Assembly: GCA_017397885.1 (NCBI GenBank)
Contig: JAFQHQ010000074.1
Coordinates: 1-37,415, forward strand
Source: Clostridia bacterium
GTDB taxonomy: Bacteria; Bacillota; Clostridia; UMGS1810
DNA length: 37,415 nt
Direction: 5' to 3'
The notes under the pieces are model-generated. The model was given only the letters and a program-made list of their open reading frames with translations. It did no database searches and was not told where the DNA came from. The number at the start of each line of letters is the position of its first letter. Positions within the stretch are counted from its first letter, which is position 1. Of the stretch, positions 1-7,322 are shown one piece after another. A program made the translations under genes and the position numbers.

Positions 1-171
1 ACCGAGCTTTTCAAGAATAGGTTCATAAAGTGCTCTGCTGTTTGTATCTGCAGAATATTTTCTGATGCTTCCGTCAAGAAGGCTCAAAATATTGTCACAA
101 ACTCTTTGGAAACGGTTCATGTCTTTTTGCGCAAGTTTTTTAAGTGACTTTGGATTGTCAAGAATAATTCC
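1..171 (-). pseudogene. Partial gene cut by the window edge, 5' end apparently lost
   Basis: Read on the minus strand, bases 171 to 1 give an open frame of 57 codons with protein-like composition (for example LAQKDMNRFQRVCDNILSLL). An in-frame TAG lies at 174-172 and the only ATG is internal at 120-118, with no ribosome site in front of it. The protein-like sequence continues upstream of that ATG as far as the stop. I infer that the 5' end of the gene has been deleted or replaced here. I do not recognise the family, and a genuine short gene starting at 120 is the alternative. Confidence 0.35.
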
Positions 172-416
172 CTACAATTAAAAAATGGATTTTTAATCCT
201 TCCATTGACATAATCAGCAGGATATGTTACACTACCTAAAGAACCATACTTGGTTATGACAACCGGCAATTGGAGCCCAGTCCTCATCAACCAGGTATTG
301 GTTCTGTTTTTATTTGGATATACATATAAAATTTTGCGTTAGTTGGATTTTATAAGATTTCTTTGAATTGTTCTTACTATATAAGTTTGCTATCGTTAAT
401 CGTCTCTTATATCACG
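172..416. other. Intergenic stretch with no recognised gene
   Basis: No ORF with a credible start and ribosome site is visible here. The minus strand of 180-300 reads as short protein-like pieces (such as YPADYVNGRIKNPFF) in a different frame from the fragment at 1-171. This could be more decayed coding sequence or the junction of an insertion or deletion. Bases 363-473 are formally open in the frame of the downstream AraC gene, but they hold its promoter and are not judged coding. Confidence 0.3.
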
Positions 417-445
417 TTGACATTCTGCTCTTTTTTGTATATAAT
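417..445 (+). promoter_or_regulatory. Consensus sigma-A promoter of the AraC-type gene
   Basis: TTGACA at 417-422 and TATAAT at 440-445 are separated by 17 bp, an exact match to the vegetative consensus. Transcription would start near 452. That falls inside the longest possible reading frame and supports a start codon at 474 or 480 rather than at 363. Confidence 0.8.
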
Positions 446-479
446 AAAACACAGACAAACAAAAGGCGAGGTGATGAGT

Positions 480-1337
480 GTGTATATCTACAAAAGCGAA
501 GAATGTATGACAGGTTCTCTTCCTTTTTCAATTTCAAAGGGTGAATTTAAGGCAGGACATGAGGTTAAAATTCATAAACACGAATTCATTGAGCTTGTGT
601 ACATAACTTCGGGCAAAAGCACTCATTATATAAACGACATTTCATATGAGGCAAATTCAGGTGATATAGTTTTTGTTAATTACAACGAAACTCACCGTAT
701 TGTTGCAAACGAACCTCTCGAATATTACAATCTTTTTGTTAAACCCGAATACATCAGTGAAAAACTTGCCGATGCCGAAACAATTTATGATGTTTTTTCA
801 TTTTTCATTATGGGAAATTACTTTGACGAATCGGTGACAAATGCTCCTCTCACACATTTGTCACCGGTGCAAAAATCCGAAATGGACTCTCTCACCAAAG
901 AAATGTGCAGTGAGGTTTCAAAACGTGAACCCGGTTTTGAACTTGCCCTTGACGGCTACATGAGGCTGATTTTTTCTCGCATTATCCGTTCTCTGCGCCA
1001 AAGTGATTCCACAAAAATCCGCTTTGCAATCACACCCGAGCTTCTTGATTATATCGACAAAAATTATACCAAAAATCTCACTTTGTCCGAGCTTGCCAGC
1101 AAATGCTTCTACAACAGTGCATATCTTGGCAGACTTTTCAAAAGCACATTCAATATGTCCCTTAAAGACTACATAATTCAAAAAAGGGCAGACTATGCAA
1201 AAAAACTCCTTGAAACCACCGACGAAACCGTAGAGACCATATCTTCCCTTGTGGGTTATGCCGACAAAAAGCAGTTCTATCATGTGTTTAAAGAAAAATA
1301 CGGTTGCACTCCGGGGCAATACCGTGACCAATTGTGA
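480..1337 (+). CDS. AraC family transcriptional regulator with N-terminal cupin domain
   Basis: The product is about 285 residues. The N-terminal part is a cupin-like sensor, with His-rich strands around KIHKHEFIELVYITSG and the segment GDIVFVNYNETHRI. The C-terminal 100 residues hold two helix-turn-helix units, LTLSELASKCFYNSAYLGRLF and VETISSLVGYADKKQFYHVF, and end in the family signature KYGCTPGQYR. AraC proteins of this layout usually sense sugars or related small molecules. The frame is open from 363, but a consensus promoter at 417-445 and a GAGGTGAT ribosome site at 468-475 point to GTG 480 (8-nt spacing), or less likely ATG 474. No target gene is obvious: the truncated gene on the left is one candidate and the exporter on the right another. 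Confidence 0.85.
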   Translation: MYIYKSEECMTGSLPFSISKGEFKAGHEVKIHKHEFIELVYITSGKSTHYINDISYEANSGDIVFVNYNETHRIVANEPLEYYNLFVKPEYISEKLADAETIYDVFSFFIMGNYFDESVTNAPLTHLSPVQKSEMDSLTKEMCSEVSKREPGFELALDGYMRLIFSRIIRSLRQSDSTKIRFAITPELLDYIDKNYTKNLTLSELASKCFYNSAYLGRLFKSTFNMSLKDYIIQKRADYAKKLLETTDETVETISSLVGYADKKQFYHVFKEKYGCTPGQYRDQL

Positions 1338-1349
1338 CACATTGAACAC

Positions 1350-1378
1350 TTGACAAAAGGGGATATGCTTGCTATAAT
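1350..1378 (+). promoter_or_regulatory. Consensus promoter of the marR-ABC operon
   Basis: TTGACA at 1350-1355 and TATAAT at 1373-1378 are separated by 17 bp. Transcription would start near 1385, inside the palindrome at 1381-1392, and about 28 bp ahead of the marR start codon. Confidence 0.85.
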
Positions 1379-1394
1379 AGTTAACATGTTAATT
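1379..1394 (+). promoter_or_regulatory. Operator-like palindrome over the marR transcription start
   Basis: TTAACATGTTAA at 1381-1392 is a perfect 12-bp palindrome. With flanks it reads AGTTAACA/TGTTAATT (1379-1394). It begins 2 bp after the -10 element, where a bound protein would block initiation. MarR-family proteins commonly repress their own operon by binding such palindromes, so this is the likely autoregulatory site. The pheA promoter carries a related site at 13386-13402. Confidence 0.65.
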
Positions 1395-1412
1395 AATTGC
1401 AAGGAGGCACTC

Positions 1413-1862
1413 ATGAAAGACATATCTCAATTGCATTCGCTCATTCATCTTTTCATATGCACCGACCGAATGCACAAATCATGCGTTGACCGTGCCATAT
1501 CAAAGCTTGGTATTCATCGCAATCAGCATATTATCCTTATGCATCTTGCCATGCGTGATGAAACCCCGTCTCAAAAAGAGCTTGCCGAACATCTCAAAGT
1601 GAGCACTGCAGCTGTTGCAGTTGCACTTCAAACTCTTGAAAATGACGGTTACATTGCCAGAAGCACAGACGAAAAAGACGGAAGATACAAAAAGATCTAT
1701 ATCACAGACAAGGGCAAGGAAACTGTTGAAATTTCAAAAAAGATTTTTTGTGAAATAGACAGCGCCATGTGCCAAAGTCTTACAGACGAAGAATTGGACA
1801 ATATGAAGACATATCTCGAAAAAATGAGAGATGGTCTTAAAGCTTTTGGAGAGGGTGAATAA
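1413..1862 (+). CDS. MarR family transcriptional regulator
   Basis: The 149-residue product has the MarR winged helix. The helix-turn-helix is SQKELAEHLKVSTAAVAVALQ and the wing is GYIARSTDEKDGRYKKIYIT, with the conserved D-x-R of the beta hairpin. Helices at both ends would form the dimer interface and ligand pocket. The start at ATG 1413 is set by AAGGAGG at 1401-1407. The longer frame from 1350 would begin inside the promoter. The gene is followed after 1 bp by two ABC exporter genes, so it very probably represses this operon until a toxic ligand is bound. The operator candidate is at 1379-1394. Confidence 0.92.
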   Translation: MKDISQLHSLIHLFICTDRMHKSCVDRAISKLGIHRNQHIILMHLAMRDETPSQKELAEHLKVSTAAVAVALQTLENDGYIARSTDEKDGRYKKIYITDKGKETVEISKKIFCEIDSAMCQSLTDEELDNMKTYLEKMRDGLKAFGEGE

Positions 1863-1863
1863 T

Positions 1864-3621
1864 ATGAAAAGATGGTTCAAATATATCAAACCGTATAAAA
1901 AGTTTTTCATACTCGGACCACTGTGTATGATAATCGAATCTGTGGGCGAAATTTTTATGCCGCTCCTTTTAAGACTTATAACACAAAGAATCATAGAACC
2001 GACAGAGTCGGGTTCGGATATTGGATTTATTGCACTAATCGGCGGTGCAATGATTCTTCTTGCTCTCATCATGATGGCAGGAGGCATTGGCGGAGCATAT
2101 TTCGGGGCAAAATCTTCGGTTAATTTTGCCGCCGATCTTCGAAGTGACATCTACAAAAAGGTTCAGAGATTTTCTTTTGCAAATATCGACAAGTTTTCAA
2201 CAGGTTCTCTTGTAACCAGGCTTACCAATGACGTAACCCAACTTCAGAATTTTGTCAACATGCTTGTGAGAATGTGCCTCAGAGCTCCCATAATGCTAAT
2301 CGGTGCTCTCATCATGGCAATATCTCTGGATATTACGCTTTCATCGTCGCTTGCCTTTGCAGTACCGCTCATTCTCATTGTTCAGGCAGTGATAATCAAA
2401 ATAGGTTTCAAACGTTTCGGTCAGGTTCAAAAGAGCATAGACGGACTCAACTCAACTGTTCAGGAAAATGTTACAAATGTGCGTGTGGTGAAGAGTTTTG
2501 TTCGTGAAGAACACGAAAAAAAGAAATTTCACAAGGCTAACGGTGGTCTCAAAAAAGCCGGTATAAGAGCCATGAATGTTATGATTTTTATGCATCCGCT
2601 TATGATGATAATTATGAATGTGACAACAATGGCTGTTGTTGTCATAGGAGCACATCTCATCGATAAAAGTTCAGGTCTCGATCCTGCAACTCTCGGTACT
2701 TTTATCACCTATATAAACCAGATTCTTATGTCGCTGATGTTTGTCACAATGATGTTTATGAACAGTTCCCGTGCTCTTGCATCCGCAAAGAGAATATGTG
2801 AAGTTCTTGATGAAAAAATCGACATTGATGATGCAAATGCATCTCAAAAAGATAAAACCGTCGAAAAAGGTGCAATAGAATTCAAAAATGTTGGTTATCG
2901 CTATTACAAAACCAGTGAAGAAGCGGTTCTTAAAAATATTTCGCTAACTATCCCTGCCGGTTCAACGGTTGGCATTGTGGGCTCAACAGGATGCGGCAAA
3001 ACCACTTTGGTTTCAATGATTCCGCGTTTATATGATGTTGATGAGGGCGAAGTTTTGATTGATGGAATTAATGTTAAAGAATATTCGCTCTACAATCTTC
3101 GTGAAGCTGTCGGCATGGTGCTTCAGAAAAATGTTTTATTCACAGGTTCCATAAAAGAAAATCTTCTTTGGGGTAACAGTGAGGCAAGTGATGATGACAT
3201 ACAAAAAGCTTGTGAAAGTGCGCAGGCAGATAAGTTTATAAAAAACTTTACCGACGGTTACGAATCAAACCTCGGTCAGGGCGGAAGCAATGTATCCGGG
3301 GGGCAGAAACAGCGTCTTTGCATTGCGCGCGCCCTTCTCAAAAATCCAAAAATAATTATTCTTGATGACTCAACCAGTGCTGTTGACACCGCAACCGAGG
3401 CAATGATCAGAAAAGCATTCCGCGAGGATATTAAGGATTCTACAAAAATTATCATTGCTCAGAGAATAAGCTCTGTTATAGATTCCGATATGATTGTTGT
3501 TATGGATGACGGTGTCATAACCGGTGTAGGTACTCATGACGAGCTTTTGGAAAACAACAGGGAATATCAGGAAATTTATTATTCACAGAATGGGGGTGAC
3601 AAGGATGGCAAGAAATCTTGA
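1864..3621 (+). CDS. ABC exporter half-transporter, degenerate-site subunit
   Basis: The 585-residue product has an N-terminal six-helix type I exporter membrane domain (about 1-320) and a C-terminal ATPase. Visible ATPase motifs are Walker A GSTGCGKTT (about 373-381), the canonical signature VSGGQKQR (about 477-484) and Walker B IIILDD (about 497-502). The residue after the Walker B Asp, normally the catalytic Glu, is Asp, and the switch His of the H-loop is Gln (IIAQR, about residue 533). These two changes mark the catalytically weak half of a heterodimeric exporter such as TM287/288, LmrCD or BmrCD. ATG 1864 lies 1 bp after the marR stop, with its ribosome site inside marR. The partner gene overlaps the 3' end. 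Substrate is unknown; drug, lipid or peptide export is likely. Confidence 0.93.
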   Translation: MKRWFKYIKPYKKFFILGPLCMIIESVGEIFMPLLLRLITQRIIEPTESGSDIGFIALIGGAMILLALIMMAGGIGGAYFGAKSSVNFAADLRSDIYKKVQRFSFANIDKFSTGSLVTRLTNDVTQLQNFVNMLVRMCLRAPIMLIGALIMAISLDITLSSSLAFAVPLILIVQAVIIKIGFKRFGQVQKSIDGLNSTVQENVTNVRVVKSFVREEHEKKKFHKANGGLKKAGIRAMNVMIFMHPLMMIIMNVTTMAVVVIGAHLIDKSSGLDPATLGTFITYINQILMSLMFVTMMFMNSSRALASAKRICEVLDEKIDIDDANASQKDKTVEKGAIEFKNVGYRYYKTSEEAVLKNISLTIPAGSTVGIVGSTGCGKTTLVSMIPRLYDVDEGEVLIDGINVKEYSLYNLREAVGMVLQKNVLFTGSIKENLLWGNSEASDDDIQKACESAQADKFIKNFTDGYESNLGQGGSNVSGGQKQRLCIARALLKNPKIIILDDSTSAVDTATEAMIRKAFREDIKDSTKIIIAQRISSVIDSDMIVVMDDGVITGVGTHDELLENNREYQEIYYSQNGGDKDGKKS

Positions 3622-5557
3622 ACAGCTGCAAAAACAGTATCAGTCAACAACTGCAAACGGTAAAATGGGAGGCGGACCGAGGGGCAGAGGTCACGGTGGC
3701 ATGCCCGGAGGCAAACCCAAGGACACCAAACAAACCGTAAAGAGGCTGTTTGGTTATGTCGGTGGCTATAAATATCACTTTATTGTTGTTTTTATGTGTC
3801 TCATCATAACAACACTGACATCTTCTGCCGGAACATATTTTTTAAAACCTATTCTCGACAATCTCACCGGTTCAGTCGGAGAAAGTTCCGATTTTGCCCA
3901 CAGCATAATTGCTTCATTAACAAGTGTCATTGATTTTGGCGGTTTGTCACCACTAATGAGATACACAATTTGCGGTGTTATTATTCTTGGTTTTATCTAT
4001 GTTGTCAGTTCCTTGTCAACATACATTCAGTCAAAAATAATGCTTCATATTTCGCAAAATGCTCTTGAAAAAATAAGAGGTGAGCTTTTCGACAAGGTTC
4101 AGACTCTCCCTGTGAGATTTCACGATTCAAGGACCACAGGTGAACTTATGAGCCGTTTTACCAATGACGTTGATAATATTGGTGTAATGCTCGACAGTGC
4201 TCTCATAAGTGTTGTATCAGGCAGTGCAACGCTTATATGTACTCTCATTTTTATGCTCTATACCAATGTTCCTTTGACGGTTATCACAATAGTGTTTTTG
4301 CCCATTTTTGCCCGCGGGGGAATAGCCATCGGAAAAATGAGCCGTAAATATTACCGCGGTCAGCAAGCAGCTCTCGGTGCAGTAAACGGTTATATCGAAG
4401 AAAGCGTTACAGGTCAAAAAGTTGTAAAGGTTTTCAATCATGAGGATGAATGTGTGGAAGAATTTAATACTCTCAATGCAGACCTGAGAGAAAAACAGTT
4501 CAGTGCACAATTCTACGGTGGAATCATGGGACCGGTTATGGGTAATCTCAACAAGGTGAGCTATGCCATAACTGCAGGAGTTGGCGGCATCCTTTGCATT
4601 CTTACTCATTTTGGAAGCATAGATTCTTCAAGTGTAATGTCGCTCACATTTGGTGGTCTCACAGCTTTTATGTCATTTGCAGCACATTTTTCACGTCCTG
4701 TTAACGAAGTATCCATGCAAATGAATTCCGTTTTCTCGGCTCTTGCAGGTGCCGAGAGAGTTTTTGCTGTTCTCGATGAACAACCCGAAACCGATAGCAC
4801 CGAAAGCATTGAACTTAAAGATGTTAAAGGTTATGTTGAACTTAAAGATGTTACATTCGGATATAACCCCGATAAAGTAATTTTAAAGAATATTTTCCTT
4901 GTTGCCAAACCCGGTCACAAGGTTGCATTTGTGGGCTCCACAGGTGCCGGAAAGACAACTGTCACCAATTTGATTTCACGGTTTTATGACATTGATTCCG
5001 GAACTATAACTGTTGACGGAACAGATGTTTCAAAGATAAAGAGAAAGAGCCTTCGCTCAAACATTGCCATGGTTTTGCAAGACACCCATCTTTTCACCGG
5101 AACAGTTATGGAAAATATCCGTTACGGCAGGCTTGATGCCACAGATGAAGAAGTCATAGAAGCTGCCAAAACAGCAAGTGCGCATTCGTTTATTATGCGT
5201 TTGTCAGACGGTTATAACACTCTTTTGGAAGGAGACGGTGCAAACCTCAGTCAGGGTCAGAGACAGCTTTTAAACATTGCCCGTGCGGCAGTTTCTAAAG
5301 CTCCCATTCTCATTCTTGATGAAGCAACAAGCTCGGTTGACACTCGTACCGAGAAACACATAGAGCACGGCATGGACAGACTCATGAAAAACAGAACCAC
5401 CTTTGTTATTGCACATCGACTTTCAACAATCAGAACAGCCGATGAAATTCTGGTTTTAGAAAACGGTGAAATAATTGAACGCGGAAATCATGACGAGCTT
5501 CTTGAAAAGCAAGGCAGATATTATGAACTATACACAGGTGCAGTAGAGCTCGAATGA
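3605..5557 (+). CDS. ABC exporter half-transporter, catalytic-site subunit
   Basis: The 650-residue product has a Gly/Arg-rich N-terminal extension (about residues 18-45), a six-helix exporter membrane domain, and an ATPase with Walker A GSTGAGKTT (about 444), Walker B ILILDE with the catalytic Glu (about 573) and the switch His in IAHRLST (about 604). Its signature motif reads LSQGQ (about 548-552) in place of LSGGQ. That is the expected complement to the preceding subunit, because the weak ATP site of the heterodimer pairs the partner's Walker motifs with this altered signature. The start ATG 3605 overlaps the upstream gene by 17 bp and follows a G-rich ribosome site (GGGGGTGAC). The two proteins almost certainly form one transporter controlled by the MarR protein. 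Confidence 0.93.
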   Translation: MARNLEQLQKQYQSTTANGKMGGGPRGRGHGGMPGGKPKDTKQTVKRLFGYVGGYKYHFIVVFMCLIITTLTSSAGTYFLKPILDNLTGSVGESSDFAHSIIASLTSVIDFGGLSPLMRYTICGVIILGFIYVVSSLSTYIQSKIMLHISQNALEKIRGELFDKVQTLPVRFHDSRTTGELMSRFTNDVDNIGVMLDSALISVVSGSATLICTLIFMLYTNVPLTVITIVFLPIFARGGIAIGKMSRKYYRGQQAALGAVNGYIEESVTGQKVVKVFNHEDECVEEFNTLNADLREKQFSAQFYGGIMGPVMGNLNKVSYAITAGVGGILCILTHFGSIDSSSVMSLTFGGLTAFMSFAAHFSRPVNEVSMQMNSVFSALAGAERVFAVLDEQPETDSTESIELKDVKGYVELKDVTFGYNPDKVILKNIFLVAKPGHKVAFVGSTGAGKTTVTNLISRFYDIDSGTITVDGTDVSKIKRKSLRSNIAMVLQDTHLFTGTVMENIRYGRLDATDEEVIEAAKTASAHSFIMRLSDGYNTLLEGDGANLSQGQRQLLNIARAAVSKAPILILDEATSSVDTRTEKHIEHGMDRLMKNRTTFVIAHRLSTIRTADEILVLENGEIIERGNHDELLEKQGRYYELYTGAVELE

Positions 5558-5575
5558 TATAAAATAAGAACATAT

Positions 5576-5660
5576 ATACCCATACCCACATATAATATAA
5601 TAACCAGACAACCAAGTTGAGTTTTTGAAGGTTGTTCTATTATAAAGGGGGTATGGGTAT
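5576..5660 (+). promoter_or_regulatory. Long nested stem-loop covering a ribosome site and start codon
   Basis: ATACCCATACCC (5576-5587) is perfectly complementary to GGGTATGGGTAT (5649-5660). Nested inside are TATAATA (5596-5602) with TATTATA (5638-5644), and AGACAACC (5606-5613) with GGTTGTTCT (5630-5638, one bulged base). The 3' arm overlaps the ribosome site (5644-5651) and both possible start codons (5653, 5659) of the next gene. Folded RNA would hide translation initiation. It could alternatively act as a 3' end for the ABC operon, although no U-tract follows. Confidence 0.55.
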
Positions 5661-5817
5661 GTTTTTACGAAATATTTTAAAAAAATTATGGGGATTTTGC
5701 ATCCTTGGATTTGTGGCCGGAGTTTTCGTCGCCTTTGTTATGCCTCCTGTTGTAATTGCTATTATTGAAGGTGTGCTGCTTGGTGTTTTATGTGTAGCGG
5801 TATATTGCTGTAAATAA
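5659..5817 (+). CDS. Small two-helix membrane protein
   Basis: The 52-residue product has a basic N-terminus (FLRNILKKLWG), then two hydrophobic segments separated by a short MPP turn (about residues 16-32 and 35-49), and ends in CCK. This is a membrane hairpin with no soluble domain. The start could be ATG 5653 or 5659. The ribosome site AAAGGGGG (5644-5651) favours 5659. The gene sits 21 bp upstream of a SpoVM-like peptide gene, and both come before a shared terminator at 5922, so they are probably co-transcribed. I infer a role at a spore or cell membrane from this pairing only. Confidence 0.6.
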   Translation: MFLRNILKKLWGFCILGFVAGVFVAFVMPPVVIAIIEGVLLGVLCVAVYCCK

Positions 5818-5838
5818 TATATTTTTGGAGGATGTTGT

Positions 5839-5913
5839 ATGAAAATAGTAGTTTGGAACGCACCGGGATTTTTTAAAAAATTTTTAAGAAAGGTTTTTAA
5901 AATTAAAAATTAA
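5839..5913 (+). CDS. SpoVM-like 24-residue amphipathic peptide
   Basis: ATG 5839 follows a clean GGAGG (5827-5831, 7-nt spacing) and opens a 24-codon gene. The peptide begins MKIVVWNAPGFF and ends RKVFKIKN, making a cationic amphipathic helix after a short hydrophobic N-terminus. Bacillus subtilis SpoVM is a 26-residue peptide that reads the curvature of the forespore membrane and anchors the spore coat. Its Pro9, Phe11 and Arg17 fall at exactly the same positions here, and the peptide also begins with MK. The nearby SASP gene shows that the host sporulates. The identification rests on length, position-specific residues and charge pattern, because so short a sequence gives little statistical power. 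An unrelated membrane-active peptide is the alternative. Confidence 0.55.
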   Translation: MKIVVWNAPGFFKKFLRKVFKIKN

Positions 5914-5921
5914 AACGAAGT

Positions 5922-5953
5922 GGCGTGTCAAAAGTGACACGTCCTTTTGTTTT
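5922..5953 (+). terminator. Intrinsic terminator after the SpoVM-like gene
   Basis: GGCGTGTCA (5922-5930) pairs with TGACACGTC (5935-5943), including one G-U pair, around an AAAG loop. The stem is followed by CTTTTGTTTT. Confidence 0.7.
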
Positions 5954-6173
5954 GTATGTCGGAAAAAAGACATTGGTTTTTTGCTTATATTTTTTTAAAA
6001 TCAGGAAATAATTAGAAATGACAGATACAAAAGAACAATCACGATTCTTATAATAATGCGTCTTAATTTTTGGATGAATTTTTAGCATAAACAACTTTGG
6101 TGTGAATATTATTAATATAGCTATAATTATCCGAAACAAGACGGGTAAAAAACTTATGAAAGGAATGAATCAA

Positions 6174-6839
6174 ATGACAATGGATAATATCAGTGTCAAC
6201 AATGATGCAAGGTTAACTGGAGAAGTGGTTGGAGACTTGGGTTTCAGTCATGAAATATACGGAGAGGCGTTTTATTCATTTACGCTTAAAGTAATGCGAC
6301 TGTCTGATATCTGTGATTACATCAACATAACAGTATCCGAAAGGCTAATTCAGAACATGGATTTGTCCGATGGAAAAACAGTAACGGTGAGTGGTCAGTT
6401 CAGATCTTATAACAATTACAGTGAAACAGGTAACAAGCTCATTCTGACCGTGTTTGCAAGAGATATTATTTTGTATGATGAATCATGTGAGAGCGATGAA
6501 AATCCGAATTACATTTTCTTAAACGGATTCCTATGCAAAAGTCCTGTTTACCGCACCACGCCTTTTGGACGTGAGATAACCGACCTTTTGATTGCTGTAA
6601 ACCGTGCCTACAACAAATCCGATTATATCCCATGCATTGCATGGGGCAGAAATGCAAGGTATTCATCATCGCTCAGCGTGGGTGACAACATAAAAATCTG
6701 GGGAAGAATTCAGTCGCGAGAATATCAAAAACGTATATCAGAAGATGAAATTGTAACAAAAACCGCATACGAAATATCCGTTTCGAAAATGGAAGTTAAC
6801 TCCGGCGTATTGGATGGTGTTGACGAAGAAATTGTTTAA
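6174..6839 (+). CDS. Protein with two SSB-like OB-fold domains
   Basis: The 221-residue product appears to contain two OB folds. The first (about residues 10-105) starts ARLTGEVVGDLGFSHEIYGE and includes TVTVSGQFRSYNN. The second (about 115-215) starts NYIFLNGFLCKSPVYRTTPFG and contains LLIAVNRAYNKSDYIPCIAWG and VGDNIKIWGRIQSREYQK. The second closely follows the bacterial SSB pattern (RTTPxG, xxVNR, C-x-AWG, GRIQSR-Y). It lacks the acidic DDDIPF-type tail that recruits partner proteins in housekeeping SSB. Single-stranded DNA binding is likely but not shown. ATG 6174 is chosen for the AAAGGA site at 6159-6164; ATG 6156 and 6165 are in-frame alternatives. It is probably monocistronic. Confidence 0.75.
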   Translation: MTMDNISVNNDARLTGEVVGDLGFSHEIYGEAFYSFTLKVMRLSDICDYINITVSERLIQNMDLSDGKTVTVSGQFRSYNNYSETGNKLILTVFARDIILYDESCESDENPNYIFLNGFLCKSPVYRTTPFGREITDLLIAVNRAYNKSDYIPCIAWGRNARYSSSLSVGDNIKIWGRIQSREYQKRISEDEIVTKTAYEISVSKMEVNSGVLDGVDEEIV

Positions 6840-6888
6840 AATACAATTTTTTCCTGTAATATAAAAAGACTCTCAGTACACAATAGAT

Positions 6889-6909
6889 ATTGCAAATCAG
6901 TTTTGCAAT
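6889..6909 (+). promoter_or_regulatory. Short perfect inverted repeat in the SASP leader
   Basis: ATTGCAAA (6889-6896) and TTTGCAAT (6902-6909) form an 8-bp stem with a TCAGT loop just ahead of the ribosome site. It could be a 5' hairpin stabilising the mRNA or a protein-binding site. Confidence 0.4.
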
Positions 6910-6931
6910 TATATTTAAGGAGAGTTAAGTT

Positions 6932-7120
6932 ATGTCTAAAAAGAATGTTGTTCCTGAAGCTAAGGAAGCTATGGAAAAATTCAAAATGGAAGCTGCATCT
7001 GAGGTTGGTGTAAACCTTAAGCAGGGGTATAATGGTGATTTAACATCAAAGCAGGCAGGTTCTGTAGGCGGTCAAATGGTTAAGAAAATGATCAAATCCT
7101 ACGAAGAATCCATGAAATAA
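6932..7120 (+). CDS. Alpha/beta-type small acid-soluble spore protein (SASP)
   Basis: The 62-residue product carries the family hallmarks: KFKMEAASEVGV, which contains the region cut by the germination protease GPR, then YNGDLTSKQAGSVGGQMVKKMI near the C-terminus. These proteins coat forespore DNA, protect it from UV and heat, and are degraded for amino acids on germination. Length matches the family (60-75 residues). A strong AAGGAG site precedes ATG 6932. The gene stands alone between terminator-like hairpins. It is normally under forespore sigma factor control, but I could not fix a sigma-G promoter by eye. It is the clearest evidence that the host makes endospores. Confidence 0.95.
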   Translation: MSKKNVVPEAKEAMEKFKMEAASEVGVNLKQGYNGDLTSKQAGSVGGQMVKKMIKSYEESMK

Positions 7121-7170
7121 GCACTGTCCAGACCATAACAATTAAACATGCAAACCTTTAGGGTTTGCCG

Positions 7171-7210
7171 GACAGACCGATGCGGCAGTTGTGCCATATC
7201 GGTCTGTTTG
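7171..7210 (+). terminator. Strong hairpin after the SASP gene
   Basis: ACAGACCGAT (7172-7181) pairs with ATCGGTCTGT (7198-7207). An inner GGCA/TGCC stem (7184-7195) closes a GTTG loop. Only TTTG follows, so the U-tract is weak. A smaller hairpin, CAAACC/GGTTTG, lies just upstream at 7151-7167. Confidence 0.65.
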
Positions 7211-7322
7211 ACGTTAGCATTAACAAAGATGTTGAGACGGACAAAGTTTTTGTTCACAAAACAGCAAGTGTTGCATATATTTTCATATAAATGTAATAAA
7301 TCCTTGAAAGGAAGAATGCTAC

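Noticed and set aside
363-479. N-terminal extension of the AraC gene with a hydrophobic segment
   Set aside because: A consensus promoter (417-445) lies inside it and the good ribosome site is at 468-475. The extension is an accident of an open frame.
5617-5644. Promoter TTGAGT-16-TATTAT for the small membrane protein
   Set aside because: It would start transcription at the ribosome site itself, giving an almost leaderless mRNA. The sequence is better explained as part of the stem-loop.
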